Positions 9,858-21,277 are shown, numbered from the stretch's first letter. The stretch: 64,000 bases of DNA from Rhynchopus sp. YZ270_cl-10 (GCA_964035575.1 OZ037930.1:1095287-1159286); one strand, 5' to 3'. The notes: a model not told the origin generated them from the sequence alone. Translations and numbers: made by a program.

Positions 9858-12800
9858 ATGTTAACCCTCCTTGCTGCCGTTCTAGTCATGCAGTGCATGT
9901 CCTTGGATGAGTTGTCCGGGACATTCAACACGGCACTCTCAGCGGGTGTGGAGACGTGCTGGACCCTGACCTGCGTGGGGAGACTCGAGCTTGCGTACAA
10001 CCCCAGCTTTGAAGGCAAGTTCGTGGTGAACAACGGCACGGAAACCGCGCTGAGGACAGACGCACACTACAACACCGTGACGTTCAACGCACACTGGGAC
10101 GTGACACTGACAGCAGCTGTGGATGCGTGTGCAGGTGGGAACTGCAGCAGCTCTGTGGAGTTCTCGTGGGGCTGTGGGATGGATGCTCCTGCGCTGGAAG
10201 TTGCTGCCGTGAGCACGGCAGACACGAGCTCGCAGGCGAGTGCCATTGTGACACCGGACTTTATGTTCAGCTACTACTACACACCGCTGGTGCACACGAT
10301 TTCCTGCGTCGGCACACTGGAGATGAACTACCGTCTCTTCTACGTTGGAAACTTCTCTGTGAACAGTGCGGCCGCACAGGTGTTCTACACAACCGCGTAC
10401 GGGCCACACTTCGGTACCTCGAGGTTCACAGCAGACGGGGACGTGTCCTTCCTTGCACAGGGCAGAATGTGCTACCGTGGTGGGTGTGGCGGGTTCCAGT
10501 ACTCGTGGGGATGCAACATGCCTGCACCTGAGCTGGAGAACACCAACCCTGCCCCCTTCAACTTCACACCGTCGTGCCCGACCACAACGACCCTGGGCAC
10601 CTCGGGCAGCATCAGCACAGAGGTTGACGGGACCGAATGTTGGGAGCTTGCGTGCGAAGGTGGCAGTGTTGGCATTACCTTCACCGAGATCAACACAACT
10701 GCCGGTGTGCGCTACGTGAATGTGTATGAAATGGACGGCGACCGGGTTGTTGGCTTCCCTTTCCACGAGTCTGGCGAGAAGCAGGGCGTGAGCCTCACCT
10801 CTGCAGCTTCGTCGGTGCTCGTGCAGTACCGTTCCGACTACGGGCCCCTGGAGAACAACTCTCTTGCCTTTGACTACATTTGCATGGCAGGCGGTGCTAC
10901 AGCAGGACCTACGGCGCTTCCGTTGGGCCCATCGGCCACACCAACGCCGACGACGAGTGCACCCATCACACCCATCACACCCATCACACCGACACCGACA
11001 TCTGCTGGACCATGCACACCCTTCGGCGCGCTGTCTGGGACATTCAACACGGCACTCTCAGCGGGTGTGGAGACGTGCTGGACCCTGACCTGCGTGGGGA
11101 GACTCGAGCTTGCGTACAACCCCAGCTTTGAAGGCAAGTTCGTGGTGAACAACGGCACGGAAACCGCGCTGAGGACAGACGCACACTACAACACCGTGAC
11201 GTTCAACGCACACTGGGACGTGACACTGACAGCAGCTGTGGATGCGTGTGCAGGTGGGAACTGCAGCAGCTCTGTGGAGTTCTCGTGGGGCTGTGGGATG
11301 GATGCTCCTGCGCTGGAAGTTGCTGCCGTGAGCACGGCAGACACGAGCTCGCAGGCGAGTGCCATTGTGACACCGGACTTTATGTTCAGCTACTACTACA
11401 CACCGCTGGTGCACACGATTTCCTGCGTCGGCACACTGGAGATGAACTACCGTCTCTTCTACGTTGGAAACTTCTCTGTGAACAGTGCGGCCGCACAGGT
11501 GTTCTACACAACCGCGTACGGGCCACACTTCGGTACCTCGAGGTTCACAGCAGACGGGGACGTGTCCTTCCTTGCACAGGGCAGAATGTGCTACCGTGGT
11601 GGGTGTGGCGGGTTCCAGTACTCGTGGGGATGCAACATGCCTGCACCTGAGCTGGAGAACACCAACCCTGCCCCCTTCAACTTCACACCGTCGTGCCCGA
11701 CCACAACGACCCTGGGCACCTCGGGCAGCATCAGCACAGAGGTTGACGGGACCGAATGTTGGGAGCTTGCGTGCGAAGGTGGCAGTGTTGGCATTACCTT
11801 CACCGAGATCAACACAACTGCCGGTGTGCGCTACGTGAATGTGTATGAAATGGACGGCGACCGGGTTGTTGGCTTCCCTTTCCACGAGTCTGGCGAGAAG
11901 CAGGGCGTGAGCCTCACCTCTGCAGCTTCGTCGGTGCTCGTGCAGTACCGTTCCGACTACGGGCCCCTGGAGAACAACTCTCTTGCCTTTGACTACATTT
12001 GCATGGCAGGCGGTGCTACAGCAGGACCTACGGCGCTTCCGTTGGGCCCATCGGCCACACCAACGCCGACGACGAGTGCACCCATCACACCCATCACACC
12101 CATCACACCGACACCGACATCTGCTGGACCATGCACACCCTTCGGCGCGCTGTCTGGGACATTCAACACGGCACTCTCAGCGGGTGTGGAGACGTGCTGG
12201 ACCCTGACCTGCGTGGGGAGACTCGAGCTTGCGTACAACCCCAGCTTTGAAGGCAAGTTCGTGGTGAACAACGGCACGGAAACCGCGCTGAGGACAGACG
12301 CACACTACAACACCGTGACGTTCAACGCACACTGGGACGTGACACTGACAGCAGCGGATGCGTGTGCAGGTGGGAACTGCAGCAGCTCTGTGGAGTTCTC
12401 GTGGGGCTGTGGGATGGATGCTCCTGCGCTGGAAGTTGCTGCCGTGAGCACGGCAGACACGAGCTCGCAGGCGAGTGCCATTGTGACACCGGACTTTATG
12501 TTCAGCTACTACTACACACCGCTGGTGCACACGATTTCCTGCGTCGGCACACTGGAGATGAACTACCGTCTCTTCTACGTTGGAAACTTCTCTGTGAACA
12601 GTGCGGCCGCACAGGTGTTCTACACAACCGCGTACGGGCCACACTTCGGTACCTCGAGGTTCACAGCAGACGGGGACGTGTCCTTCCTTGCACAGGGCAG
12701 AATGTGCTACCGTGGTGGGTGTGGCGGGTTCCAGTACTCGTGGGGATGCAACATGCCTGCACCTGAGCTGGAGAACACCAACCCTGCCCCCTTCAACTTC

Positions 12801-15800
12801 ACACCGTCGTGCCCGACCACAACGACCCTGGGCACCTCGGGCAGCATCAGCACAGAGGTTGACGGGACCGAATGTTGGGAGCTTGCGTGCGAAGGTGGCA
12901 GTGTTGGCATTACCTTCACCGAGATCAACACAACTGCCGGTGTGCGCTACGTGAATGTGTATGAAATGGACGGCGACCGGGTTGTTGGCTTCCCTTTCCA
13001 CGAGTCTGGCGAGAAGCAGGGCGTGAGCCTCACCTCTGCAGCTTCGTCGGTGCTCGTGCAGTACCGTTCCGACTACGGGCCCCTGGAGAACAACTCTCTT
13101 GCCTTTGACTACATTTGCATGGCAGGCGGTGCTACAGCAGGACCTACGGCGCTTCCGTTGGGCCCATCGGCCACACCAACGCCGACGACGAGTGCACCCA
13201 TCACACCCATCACACCCATCACACCGACACCGACATCTGCTGGACCATGCACACCCTTCGGCGCGCTGTCTGGGACATTCAACACGGCACTCTCAGCGGG
13301 TGTGGAGACGTGCTGGACCCTGACCTGCGTGGGGAGACTCGAGCTTGCGTACAACCCCAGCTTTGAAGGCAAGTTCGTGGTGAACAACGGCACGGAAACC
13401 GCGCTGAGGACAGACGCACACTACAACACCGTGACGTTCAACGCACACTGGGACGTGACACTGACAGCAGCTGTGGATGCGTGTGCAGGTGGGAACTGCA
13501 GCAGCTCTGTGGAGTTCTCGTGGGGCTGTGGGATGGATGCTCCTGCGCTGGAAGTTGCTGCCGTGAGCACGGCAGACACGAGCTCGCAGGCGAGTGCCAT
13601 TGTGACACCGGACTTTATGTTCAGCTACTACTACACACCGCTGGTGCACACGATTTCCTGCGTCGGCACACTGGAGATGAACTACCGTCTCTTCTACGTT
13701 GGAAACTTCTCTGTGAACAGTGCGGCCGCACAGGTGTTCTACACAACCGCGTACGGGCCACACTTCGGTACCTCGAGGTTCACAGCAGACGGGGACGTGT
13801 CCTTCCTTGCACAGGGCAGAATGTGCTACCGTGGTGGGTGTGGCGGGTTCCAGTACTCGTGGGGATGCAACATGCCTGCACCTGAGCTGGAGAACACCAA
13901 CCCTGCCCCCTTCAACTTCACACCGTCGTGCCCGACCACAACGACCCTGGGCACCTCGGGCAGCATCAGCACAGAGGTTGACGGGACCGAATGTTGGGAG
14001 CTTGCGTGCGAAGGTGGCAGTGTTGGCATTACCTTCACCGAGATCAACACAACTGCCGGTGTGCGCTACGTGAATGTGTATGAAATGGACGGCGACCGGG
14101 TTGTTGGCTTCCCTTTCCACGAGTCTGGCGAGAAGCAGGGCGTGAGCCTCACCTCTGCAGCTTCGTCGGTGCTCGTGCAGTACCGTTCCGACTACGGGCC
14201 CCTGGAGAACAACTCTCTTGCCTTTGACTACATTTGCATGGCAGGCGGTGCTACAGCAGGACCTACGGCGCTTCCGTTGGGCCCATCGGCCACACCAACG
14301 CCGACGACGAGTGCACCCATCACACCCATCACACCCATCACACCGACACCGACATCTGCTGGACCATGCACACCCTTCGGCGCGCTGTCTGGGACATTCA
14401 ACACGGCACTCTCAGCGGGTGTGGAGACGTGCTGGACCCTGACCTGCGTGGGGAGACTCGAGCTTGCGTACAACCCCAGCTTTGAAGGCAAGTTCGTGGT
14501 GAACAACGGCACGGAAACCGCGCTGAGGACAGACGCACACTACAACACCGTGACGTTCAACGCACACTGGGACGTGACACTGACAGCAGCTGTGGATGCG
14601 TGTGCAGGTGGGAACTGCAGCAGCTCTGTGGAGTTCTCGTGGGGCTGTGGGATGGATGCTCCTGCGCTGGAAGTTGCTGCCGTGAGCACGGCAGACACGA
14701 GCTCGCAGGCGAGTGCCATTGTGACACCGGACTTTATGTTCAGCTACTACTACACACCGCTGGTGCACACGATTTCCTGCGTCGGCACACTGGAGATGAA
14801 CTACCGTCTCTTCTACGTTGGAAACTTCTCTGTGAACAGTGCGGCCGCACAGGTGTTCTACACAACCGCGTACGGGCCACACTTCGGTACCTCGAGGTTC
14901 ACAGCAGACGGGGACGTGTCCTTCCTTGCACAGGGCAGAATGTGCTACCGTGGTGGGTGTGGCGGGTTCCAGTACTCGTGGGGATGCAACATGCCTGCAC
15001 CTGAGCTGGAGAACACCAACCCTGCCCCCTTCAACTTCACACCGTCGTGCCCGACCACAACGACCCTGGGCACCTCGGGCAGCATCAGCACAGAGGTTGA
15101 CGGGACCGAATGTTGGGAGCTTGCGTGCGAAGGTGGCAGTGTTGGCATTACCTTCACCGAGATCAACACAACTGCCGGTGTGCGCTACGTGAATGTGTAT
15201 GAAATGGACGGCGACCGGGTTGTTGGCTTCCCTTTCCACGAGTCTGGCGAGAAGCAGGGCGTGAGCCTCACCTCTGCAGCTTCGTCGGTGCTCGTGCAGT
15301 ACCGTTCCGACTACGGGCCCCTGGAGAACAACTCTCTTGCCTTTGACTACATTTGCATGGCAGGCGGTGCTACAGCAGGACCTACGGCGCTTCCGTTGGG
15401 CCCATCGGCCACACCAACGCCGACGACGAGTACACCGCTGGGATCTGGTACGTTTTATCGCTCAGAAGTCCCTATTACGTCAGTTCCTGTGACAGAGGTT
15501 CCAATGTCGCCGTCGCGCAAGTGGTGTATCACAGATGTTGAGTGCCAGAAGCATGGAGACACGGGGGCTAGATGTGACAGAGATACGTTCAAGTGTACGT
15601 GCAGCTCAGGTTTTGAGAACCCACGACACAAGAGCCGGGGGAGTGTGGCGCATGTCTGTGCGAATAGTGCGACACGTACGTCAGACGTGGTACGTGTGAC
15701 CCTGGATGTGGATTGCGATGATGGAGCTGCGAAGGGCAGTCGTGTGGCCTCTATGATCCGCCGCATTGTACAGGGCACGGTGTTGGATGTGGACACGCTG

Positions 15801-16250
15801 TGCGGGTCTCTGAACGTGTTGGTGCATCTTGACAACGTGCCGCTGCTGGAAGTGGCGGCATTGGACCTGGCAGAGGAGCTTACGTCAGAGATGGCCGCTG
15901 CGAACGATGTTGTGGGGACAGTGCTGTCGGCTGGGCTGGCCTCGATGGACGCCCTGGAATGTAGGGATGTGATCGGTGCGGAAGTGGTGGTAATTCTTGG
16001 TGGTGTTTGTGTGCCGCTGAACTGCGCGGACAACCATATACTTGTGGGGAGAGAGTGCGTCTTGCTCACACCTACGCCGCAGGAAGACGACGACTTCCCG
16101 ATTGGGGCGATTGTGGGACTGTGCCTTGGTGGAGGTGCTCTGCTGCTTATCGCTGCTATTGTCGCTTATTTGCTGTGCAAGAAGGATAGCCCTACACCGA
16201 TTGGCAACAACGAACCTGTTGCAACCGAGAACAAGGAGTCAGCAGTCTGA
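9858..16250 (+). CDS. Type I membrane protein with five near-identical 373-residue extracellular units
   Basis: 2130 residues. A short signal peptide (MLTLLAAVLVMQCMS) is followed by five tandem units. Within each unit there are three Cys-paired beta-rich subdomains marked by CWTLTCVG, HTISCVG and CWELACEG, reminiscent of CUB-like sandwiches (low confidence), and each unit ends in a Thr/Pro linker containing ITPITPITP. After unit 5 come an EGF-like Cys cluster (around CITDVECQKH), a region of about 130 residues whose fold I cannot name, a transmembrane helix at about 2082-2107 and a cytosolic tail of about 23 residues. The units carry several N-glycosylation sites. This looks like a surface receptor or adhesin. 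No break in the frame is seen over 6.4 kb. Unit 3 lacks one Val codon compared with the others. The function is unknown. Confidence 0.88.
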   Translation: MLTLLAAVLVMQCMSLDELSGTFNTALSAGVETCWTLTCVGRLELAYNPSFEGKFVVNNGTETALRTDAHYNTVTFNAHWDVTLTAAVDACAGGNCSSSVEFSWGCGMDAPALEVAAVSTADTSSQASAIVTPDFMFSYYYTPLVHTISCVGTLEMNYRLFYVGNFSVNSAAAQVFYTTAYGPHFGTSRFTADGDVSFLAQGRMCYRGGCGGFQYSWGCNMPAPELENTNPAPFNFTPSCPTTTTLGTSGSISTEVDGTECWELACEGGSVGITFTEINTTAGVRYVNVYEMDGDRVVGFPFHESGEKQGVSLTSAASSVLVQYRSDYGPLENNSLAFDYICMAGGATAGPTALPLGPSATPTPTTSAPITPITPITPTPTSAGPCTPFGALSGTFNTALSAGVETCWTLTCVGRLELAYNPSFEGKFVVNNGTETALRTDAHYNTVTFNAHWDVTLTAAVDACAGGNCSSSVEFSWGCGMDAPALEVAAVSTADTSSQASAIVTPDFMFSYYYTPLVHTISCVGTLEMNYRLFYVGNFSVNSAAAQVFYTTAYGPHFGTSRFTADGDVSFLAQGRMCYRGGCGGFQYSWGCNMPAPELENTNPAPFNFTPSCPTTTTLGTSGSISTEVDGTECWELACEGGSVGITFTEINTTAGVRYVNVYEMDGDRVVGFPFHESGEKQGVSLTSAASSVLVQYRSDYGPLENNSLAFDYICMAGGATAGPTALPLGPSATPTPTTSAPITPITPITPTPTSAGPCTPFGALSGTFNTALSAGVETCWTLTCVGRLELAYNPSFEGKFVVNNGTETALRTDAHYNTVTFNAHWDVTLTAADACAGGNCSSSVEFSWGCGMDAPALEVAAVSTADTSSQASAIVTPDFMFSYYYTPLVHTISCVGTLEMNYRLFYVGNFSVNSAAAQVFYTTAYGPHFGTSRFTADGDVSFLAQGRMCYRGGCGGFQYSWGCNMPAPELENTNPAPFNFTPSCPTTTTLGTSGSISTEVDGTECWELACEGGSVGITFTEINTTAGVRYVNVYEMDGDRVVGFPFHESGEKQGVSLTSAASSVLVQYRSDYGPLENNSLAFDYICMAGGATAGPTALPLGPSATPTPTTSAPITPITPITPTPTSAGPCTPFGALSGTFNTALSAGVETCWTLTCVGRLELAYNPSFEGKFVVNNGTETALRTDAHYNTVTFNAHWDVTLTAAVDACAGGNCSSSVEFSWGCGMDAPALEVAAVSTADTSSQASAIVTPDFMFSYYYTPLVHTISCVGTLEMNYRLFYVGNFSVNSAAAQVFYTTAYGPHFGTSRFTADGDVSFLAQGRMCYRGGCGGFQYSWGCNMPAPELENTNPAPFNFTPSCPTTTTLGTSGSISTEVDGTECWELACEGGSVGITFTEINTTAGVRYVNVYEMDGDRVVGFPFHESGEKQGVSLTSAASSVLVQYRSDYGPLENNSLAFDYICMAGGATAGPTALPLGPSATPTPTTSAPITPITPITPTPTSAGPCTPFGALSGTFNTALSAGVETCWTLTCVGRLELAYNPSFEGKFVVNNGTETALRTDAHYNTVTFNAHWDVTLTAAVDACAGGNCSSSVEFSWGCGMDAPALEVAAVSTADTSSQASAIVTPDFMFSYYYTPLVHTISCVGTLEMNYRLFYVGNFSVNSAAAQVFYTTAYGPHFGTSRFTADGDVSFLAQGRMCYRGGCGGFQYSWGCNMPAPELENTNPAPFNFTPSCPTTTTLGTSGSISTEVDGTECWELACEGGSVGITFTEINTTAGVRYVNVYEMDGDRVVGFPFHESGEKQGVSLTSAASSVLVQYRSDYGPLENNSLAFDYICMAGGATAGPTALPLGPSATPTPTTSTPLGSGTFYRSEVPITSVPVTEVPMSPSRKWCITDVECQKHGDTGARCDRDTFKCTCSSGFENPRHKSRGSVAHVCANSATRTSDVVRVTLDVDCDDGAAKGSRVASMIRRIVQGTVLDVDTLCGSLNVLVHLDNVPLLEVAALDLAEELTSEMAAANDVVGTVLSAGLASMDALECRDVIGAEVVVILGGVCVPLNCADNHILVGRECVLLTPTPQEDDDFPIGAIVGLCLGGGALLLIAAIVAYLLCKKDSPTPIGNNEPVATENKESAV
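9921..15431 (+). repeat. Five tandem 1119-bp coding repeats
   Basis: Units begin at 9921, 11040, 12159, 13275 and 14394, giving periods of 1119, 1119, 1116 and 1119 bases. By eye the copies appear identical, including third codon positions, apart from a 3-base deletion in unit 3 near 12355. Unit 1 differs at its first few codons, and unit 5 diverges from the others just after 15430. Such uniformity implies very recent amplification or strong homogenisation. Confidence 0.95.
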
Positions 16251-18226
16251 TGCGGCACAGACACACAGTTTGCGTGGATATGATACTGCGCGAAGATACG
16301 AAAGAAAAGTGAACCTATGAACGTGAACTCCCATTCCCCCCTCAACCCCTTTTTTTTGGAAGGCCCTGTTGTCTTCCTGAATTCCCTTATTTTGGCACAC
16401 TTACTACAGTCCTTCGTTCTTTGCGCACTCTGTGTGGTTGTGCGTATTGCACTCCATCTGAGCAAGCACAGACGGGTTGGTAGTTCTTAGTGGGTAATAT
16501 GGTTGGTTTGTCCTGATTAGGCTATAAGCTGGTTCATGACTACTCCGTATCCCACGCCCTTTTTTTGCCACTATTTTTTTCCCTTCTAAATTGGATAGCG
16601 CTTTTTGTTTTGAAATATTTGATTACACTCATGTGTACTTACAGTACATCCACTGCACGCCACACCCTTCACCGGGTTTATTTGGTGATGAAGCACGAGA
16701 GGCTTGGGATCATCTTACAAATCTTTTTTCCCTTCGTCTTCGCAGAATAGCGTGACCACAACAGTGTTTGTTAACCTGTGTGTATACCATGAACATCAAT
16801 AATTTCTTTGTCCGACCTCCAAAAGGTGTTTCTCACTTCAAAAAAAGTCACCTTTTCACGTTTCCCCCCTTCAAGGTGACTGAACATGAAAGAGTTCAGT
16901 CCCACCTTATCTCATTTCATTTTTCTTTGTGTGCTTTCTTTTCTTTGAATGGAAAGTGTATGAAATTGATTATTCCCTTTTATACGTCTATCTGCCATAG
17001 CGCATTCGAGTGGTGCGGCACCCAGTTTTTTATTTGTTAAAATTGCACTTTTTAACTTCTCTTTTTTATTGTTTTTAGGTCACAATTTTGTAGCGTTTTT
17101 TTGGCACCTTTAAACTCCCTTTTTTTGCTTCCTTTTATCTTGCAGGTGTGAACCATGCTGTTGAACCGTTCAAAAACAGCCCCCCCTGCCTTTTGCCAGG
17201 CAGCTGTGGGTGGCTCAGTTGTACTGTTCGTCTGCAGTCAAGAAGAAAGGAACGATCTCTGTCTGCCTCTATTATACGTTTCATGTTTCGATTGAACTGA
17301 ATCACTTTGAATCACTTTGAAGTATCGTATCTTGTTGTTGGTCTCAAACAAAAAGAAGGGATCCAACGGATTATCAACAAAACAAAAGGAAAACACAAAC
17401 AAAAAAAGTGAACAATGCTTCTGTGAGTGTGCTGCGTTTGCACTTTAAACTTCCCTTGAAACCATAAGATGTGAGTCCTTGATGCGAGCACATCTTTTGT
17501 CCGAGGATGTATGTGCAGTGATGCTCTTTCATCTTACCTGTTTATGTGGTGTCATGTGAAATCAGAAGTGCACAATATGAAGACTCGCGCAATTGAATAA
17601 TACGGCAGAAACACACTGATAGGTGTGCTCGAGAGTGGCACATTCCGTCAAGGTTTCTTTTATTTTCCGTGTCAAGATTTTGTGAAGGCTTTGGCACTAG
17701 CTGGTTTGATCTCGCCATCTTGATTTTATATTTGCTTTGCTTTCAGCGTGCATGTGTGTGCACTTTTCACTAGCCCACGAAGTCCTTGATGACTCGGGTC
17801 TTTAATCGACTTTCACCAGGCTTAGTGTTCGCGCACCCAGACGCACGCGCGGCGGGTTTTTCGTTGCGTATCATCGTTTCCTTGTAACCCTTCTCTCTTA
17901 TCCCTTCCCAGCCCACCACTTCAAGATCCGTCGTTACATACATAATACCTTATAAGACCCACGCCTCACCCGTCTATTTGAACAAGTGCCATTTGTTTTG
18001 CGGGTTTCAGTGTGGTACTCGTTTGCATTTTCCACACTCTTCCTGCACACAAAACACATCCACACACCACAGACCATATCCTATACACATTACTCTTATT
18101 CGTGACCACACATCTTTGTCTACACTAAACTAACCAAAGCAAAGAGGAGAACCACAAGCGAAGAGCAAACACAACACAACGGAGCCAGCAGCGCCAGCAG
18201 GTACGGTCGGAGTGAGGACAGCGACA
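16251..18226. other. Intergenic spacer, no gene seen
   Basis: Nearly 2 kb of AT- and pyrimidine-rich sequence without codon-biased frames, domains or recognisable RNA genes. A TATAAG word near 17951-17956 lies about 275 bases before the next start and is followed by A/C-rich leader-like sequence; it may be a promoter element, but the evidence is weak. Confidence 0.5.
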
Positions 18227-19775
18227 ATGACACACACAGAGGCAGCGACGATGCAGCTCTCCTCAGAGGGTGCGGTCGGGGTGCCGCTGAAGTTTGTGCT
18301 CGTGCGCGGGCGGAGGGTGGTGGAGCAGCGGCGCACACGGCTCCTCTGCCCGAGCCTGGAGGACGTGAAAGGGTGTGTGCGGCAGTGGGCGTGCGGGGCG
18401 TTCACGCTGCGCTACGTGGACGACGAGGGGGACCTGGTGACGGTGGACCTGGACGAGGAGTGGGCCGAGTGTGTGGCGCTCTGGCGGGAGGCACGTGGGG
18501 CAGACGACGCGGACGTGTGTGCACAACAACGTGCCCTGCGTCTGGTGGTGACGATAGGTGCGCAGGATGGGTCTTGGCCAGCAGAGGCATCCGCGCGAGG
18601 CCTTCTGGGAGCGCCGTGATGCACAGAGAGACGGGCACAGGCACCACCACCACCAACACATGCATGGGCGTCATGGCGCTATGCCTGGGATTCGCCAGCT
18701 GTTGGCTGAGTGGCAGGCACAGACGTGGAGACAGGGTCAGGAACAGAAGCAGCAGGCAGGCGACGAGGTTGAACCTGGATCTGGGTCTGTGACGGACGGG
18801 ACACCGTGCTGCCGTCGGAGTGTGAATCACGCAGGTGAGCATGGTCCACGCTGCCGTGTGCACGGGAGGAAGAGTGCAGATGCGACAGACGTTCCGCAGC
18901 CTGCGGTGGCAGAGGTGTGCTGTGCTGGCGAAGGATGTTCCTATGCAGTGACACGCAGACACGGCACACACTGCTGCCACATGTGCGCTCGTGGGGGAGG
19001 CCATGGGCCACGCTGTGAGCAGAGACACATGAAGACTTCTGATGTTGAGGCTGCTGCACCAGCAGTGGTGGGTGAAGACGTGTCGGAGTCTGTGAAGAAA
19101 GGGATGCCGTGCTGCCGTCGGAGTGTGAAGCACGCAGGTGAGCATGGTCCACACTGCCGTGTGCACGGGAAGAAGAGTGAAGATGATGATACTGACAAGG
19201 CTGCACGGACGGGTGCCACAGCACAGACACCTGAAGAAGTTGAAGCATTGCAGTCTGTGCAAGAAGGTACACCGTGCTGCCGTCGGAGTGTGAAGCACGC
19301 GGGTAAGCACGGTCCACACTGCCGTGTGCACAAGAGGAAGAGTGCAGACGCGACTGAGGCTGTGGAGGTGCCGAGCCAAGAGGAGGAGGAGGAGGAGGAC
19401 GTCACTGCTGGTGTGCCGGATGCAGCCCTGCTTGTGTGTGCTGGGTGCAGCTTTGAGGTGACTGGTGTGCACGCCACACACTGCTGTGTGAGGTGTGCGA
19501 AGCATGCAGGCCAGCACGGGCCACGCTGCGAGCAGAAGATGCCGATGGCAGCGGAGGAGGACGTGCAGGTGGAGGACGACGAGGATGTGGTTGTGATTGC
19601 TGTGCCGGCAGAGGCAGAGACAGAGAGGGAGGAGGAGGCAGCAGTTGTGTGTGAGGAGGACAGCGAGGGTGTGACTGCCCTGCGGAACATGGGGTTCGAC
19701 ATCACTGCAGACGTGCGTGCTGTGCTTGAGAGGCACAACGGAGACGTTGCAGCTGTTTTGGAGGAGATGATGTGA
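18227..19775 (+). CDS. p62/SQSTM1-NBR1-like protein: PB1 + Cys/His repeats + UBA, in two overlapping frames
   Basis: The first frame (ATG 18227 to TGA 18619) encodes a PB1 domain: a basic N-terminal strand (KFVLVRGRR) and an OPCA-like acidic motif YVDDEGDLVTVDLDEEW. The second frame (about 18558 to TGA 19775) carries Cys/His repeats of the form CCRRSxxHAGxHGPxCxVH (three copies) and GCSxxVTxxHxTHCCxxCA (two copies), separated by acidic low-complexity stretches. It ends in a UBA domain with the MGF loop (LRNMGFDITADVRAVLERH). N-terminal PB1 plus C-terminal UBA is the plan of p62/NBR1 selective-autophagy receptors, which polymerise through PB1 and bind ubiquitin through UBA. The Cys/His repeats would take the place of the ZZ finger; their metal binding is inferred. 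The frames overlap at 18558-18619, so a one-base assembly error, a tiny intron or true breakage must lie there. No clear LIR motif is seen. Confidence 0.75.
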
Positions 19776-20354
19776 TGTTTATTTTGTCACTGTGCACATG
19801 TGACAGGGCATGCCTGCTTTGTTTTGCCGTCTAAAAGTGTGAATGTCTGTTGCCTGCTTCTAGAACAGCAAGCCACACCATGTGAAGGAGGTGTTGATGC
19901 GAGGGAACCGATGCTGCGGCCATCCCAGATGAGTGCAGCGTGTGTGTGTCCAGCAGCATTATATGTTTCAACTCAATCCACTTTTCATGTGATGACCTCG
20001 TTGGGTGTAGTGCAGCTGCCACACGAGTGGTCTTCACTATCCTGAGGTGGCTTTGCATGGTTTTGTTTGCGGATACACACAACAACAACGTTGCGTGCTG
20101 GTGATGCTGCTGTGGCGCACTGCACTGCCTTCTGGGTGGGTGCGGTGCGGAGTTTTTGTTTTTCTCTGTTCTCTGATATTTGTTTCCTTTCCGTTCACTC
20201 GTGCACTTTATTCTGCGTTTTTTGCTTTCGTTCCTTGTCCTTCTTGCAAGCAATTATATAAAAAAAGCACAACTAACATAAACCATAACAGTTCTCGCCT
20301 CACATTTGGGTGATTCACGCAAGTTTTGCTTCAGTCTTTTTTTTTTTTTTTTAT
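19776..20354. other. Intergenic spacer, no gene seen
   Basis: T-rich 3' flank of the PB1/UBA gene, ending in a T run of about 16 (20337-20352) that abuts the left end of the MITE. There is no codon-biased open frame. Confidence 0.5.
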
Positions 20355-21277
20355 ATATATCAGCCAAAATCTGCTTAGCCGTATATAATGGCCTGTTTTT
20401 GGAGCCACTTTAAAGTGATAAAAAATCCGCCAAAAAAATGTTGCGACCCCGGAATTTTTTCAGATCGATCCGGAAATTCATATACGCGCCTTTTCGGGTG
20501 AAAATATTACACCCCCGGCCTCTCAAACGTACTTGACCGTGGGCAGGTGGATTTTATCGATTTTATGGCCCGGGCACATTCTGAAAAAAAATATTCTTGG
20601 AAAGATAGGGTGCGAAAACGTTCAATTCCGGGGTCGGACGGTCAAAAATATGCATCTGGGGCGAGCGAGTGGGCGGCGGGAGAATGGGTACTATGTACTG
20701 GGTACTATACAGTGTACTTTGTACGGTGAGGAAATCTCCTCTTTGGGTCCAACACAGCGATGTCTCTAAATTAGATTTTTTTTGTCAAAAGTTGTCGATT
20801 TTTTTTTCTTTGGATTTATTTTTGACAAATCTTTCAATTGCGACCATTTTTGTCAACTGGAAACACACTCCACGGTACGCAACTTTTGGTGGAGCCGACC
20901 ACTCTTTCTGCACTGAAAATCCCCTGTATTACATGCACAAAGCATTGGAGCCACTTTTTTTTTGACTTCTACTCCACTAAAATGGTCGATTTTTTTTTCT
21001 ATGAAACGCGATGAGCTCGGAAATCCATATACGCCCATTTTCGGGGTGTTTGGAAAATAAGTTCTCACCTGAGGCGGCGGAGAGCAAAAGTAAAAAAAAC
21101 TGCCGACGTCATTTCAGAAAATAATATTTTTTTATTTTTTTGAAATTTTTTTGGGATTGAAATCAGGGGATCAAAATGAGTTAAATGCGGGGTCGTAGGC
21201 TCAAAAATTTGCATCTGTGGTTTATTAAGTGAACGAGGCCCCGAAGTATACGGCTAAGCAGATTTTGGCTGATATAT
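20355..21277. mobile_element. MITE-like non-autonomous DNA transposon with perfect 31-bp TIRs
   Basis: Positions 20355-20385 and 21247-21277 are perfect reverse complements over 31 bases; the core of each starts CAGCCAAAATCTG. The ends lie in alternating TA, so a TA target duplication (as in Tc1/mariner) is likely but its edge is ambiguous. The element is about 0.92 kb and has no coding capacity. Inside, two blocks are related as diverged direct copies: one around 20471-20520 resembles 21010-21065 (each with CATATACGC), and one around 20625-20680 resembles 21185-21240 (each with a TGCATCTG word). It may therefore have arisen by partial internal duplication. Confidence 0.82.

Noticed and set aside
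17941-18226. tRNA or other RNA gene in the long spacer before the PB1/UBA gene
   Set aside because: No cloverleaf with A and B boxes, or any other conserved RNA core, could be seen by eye.
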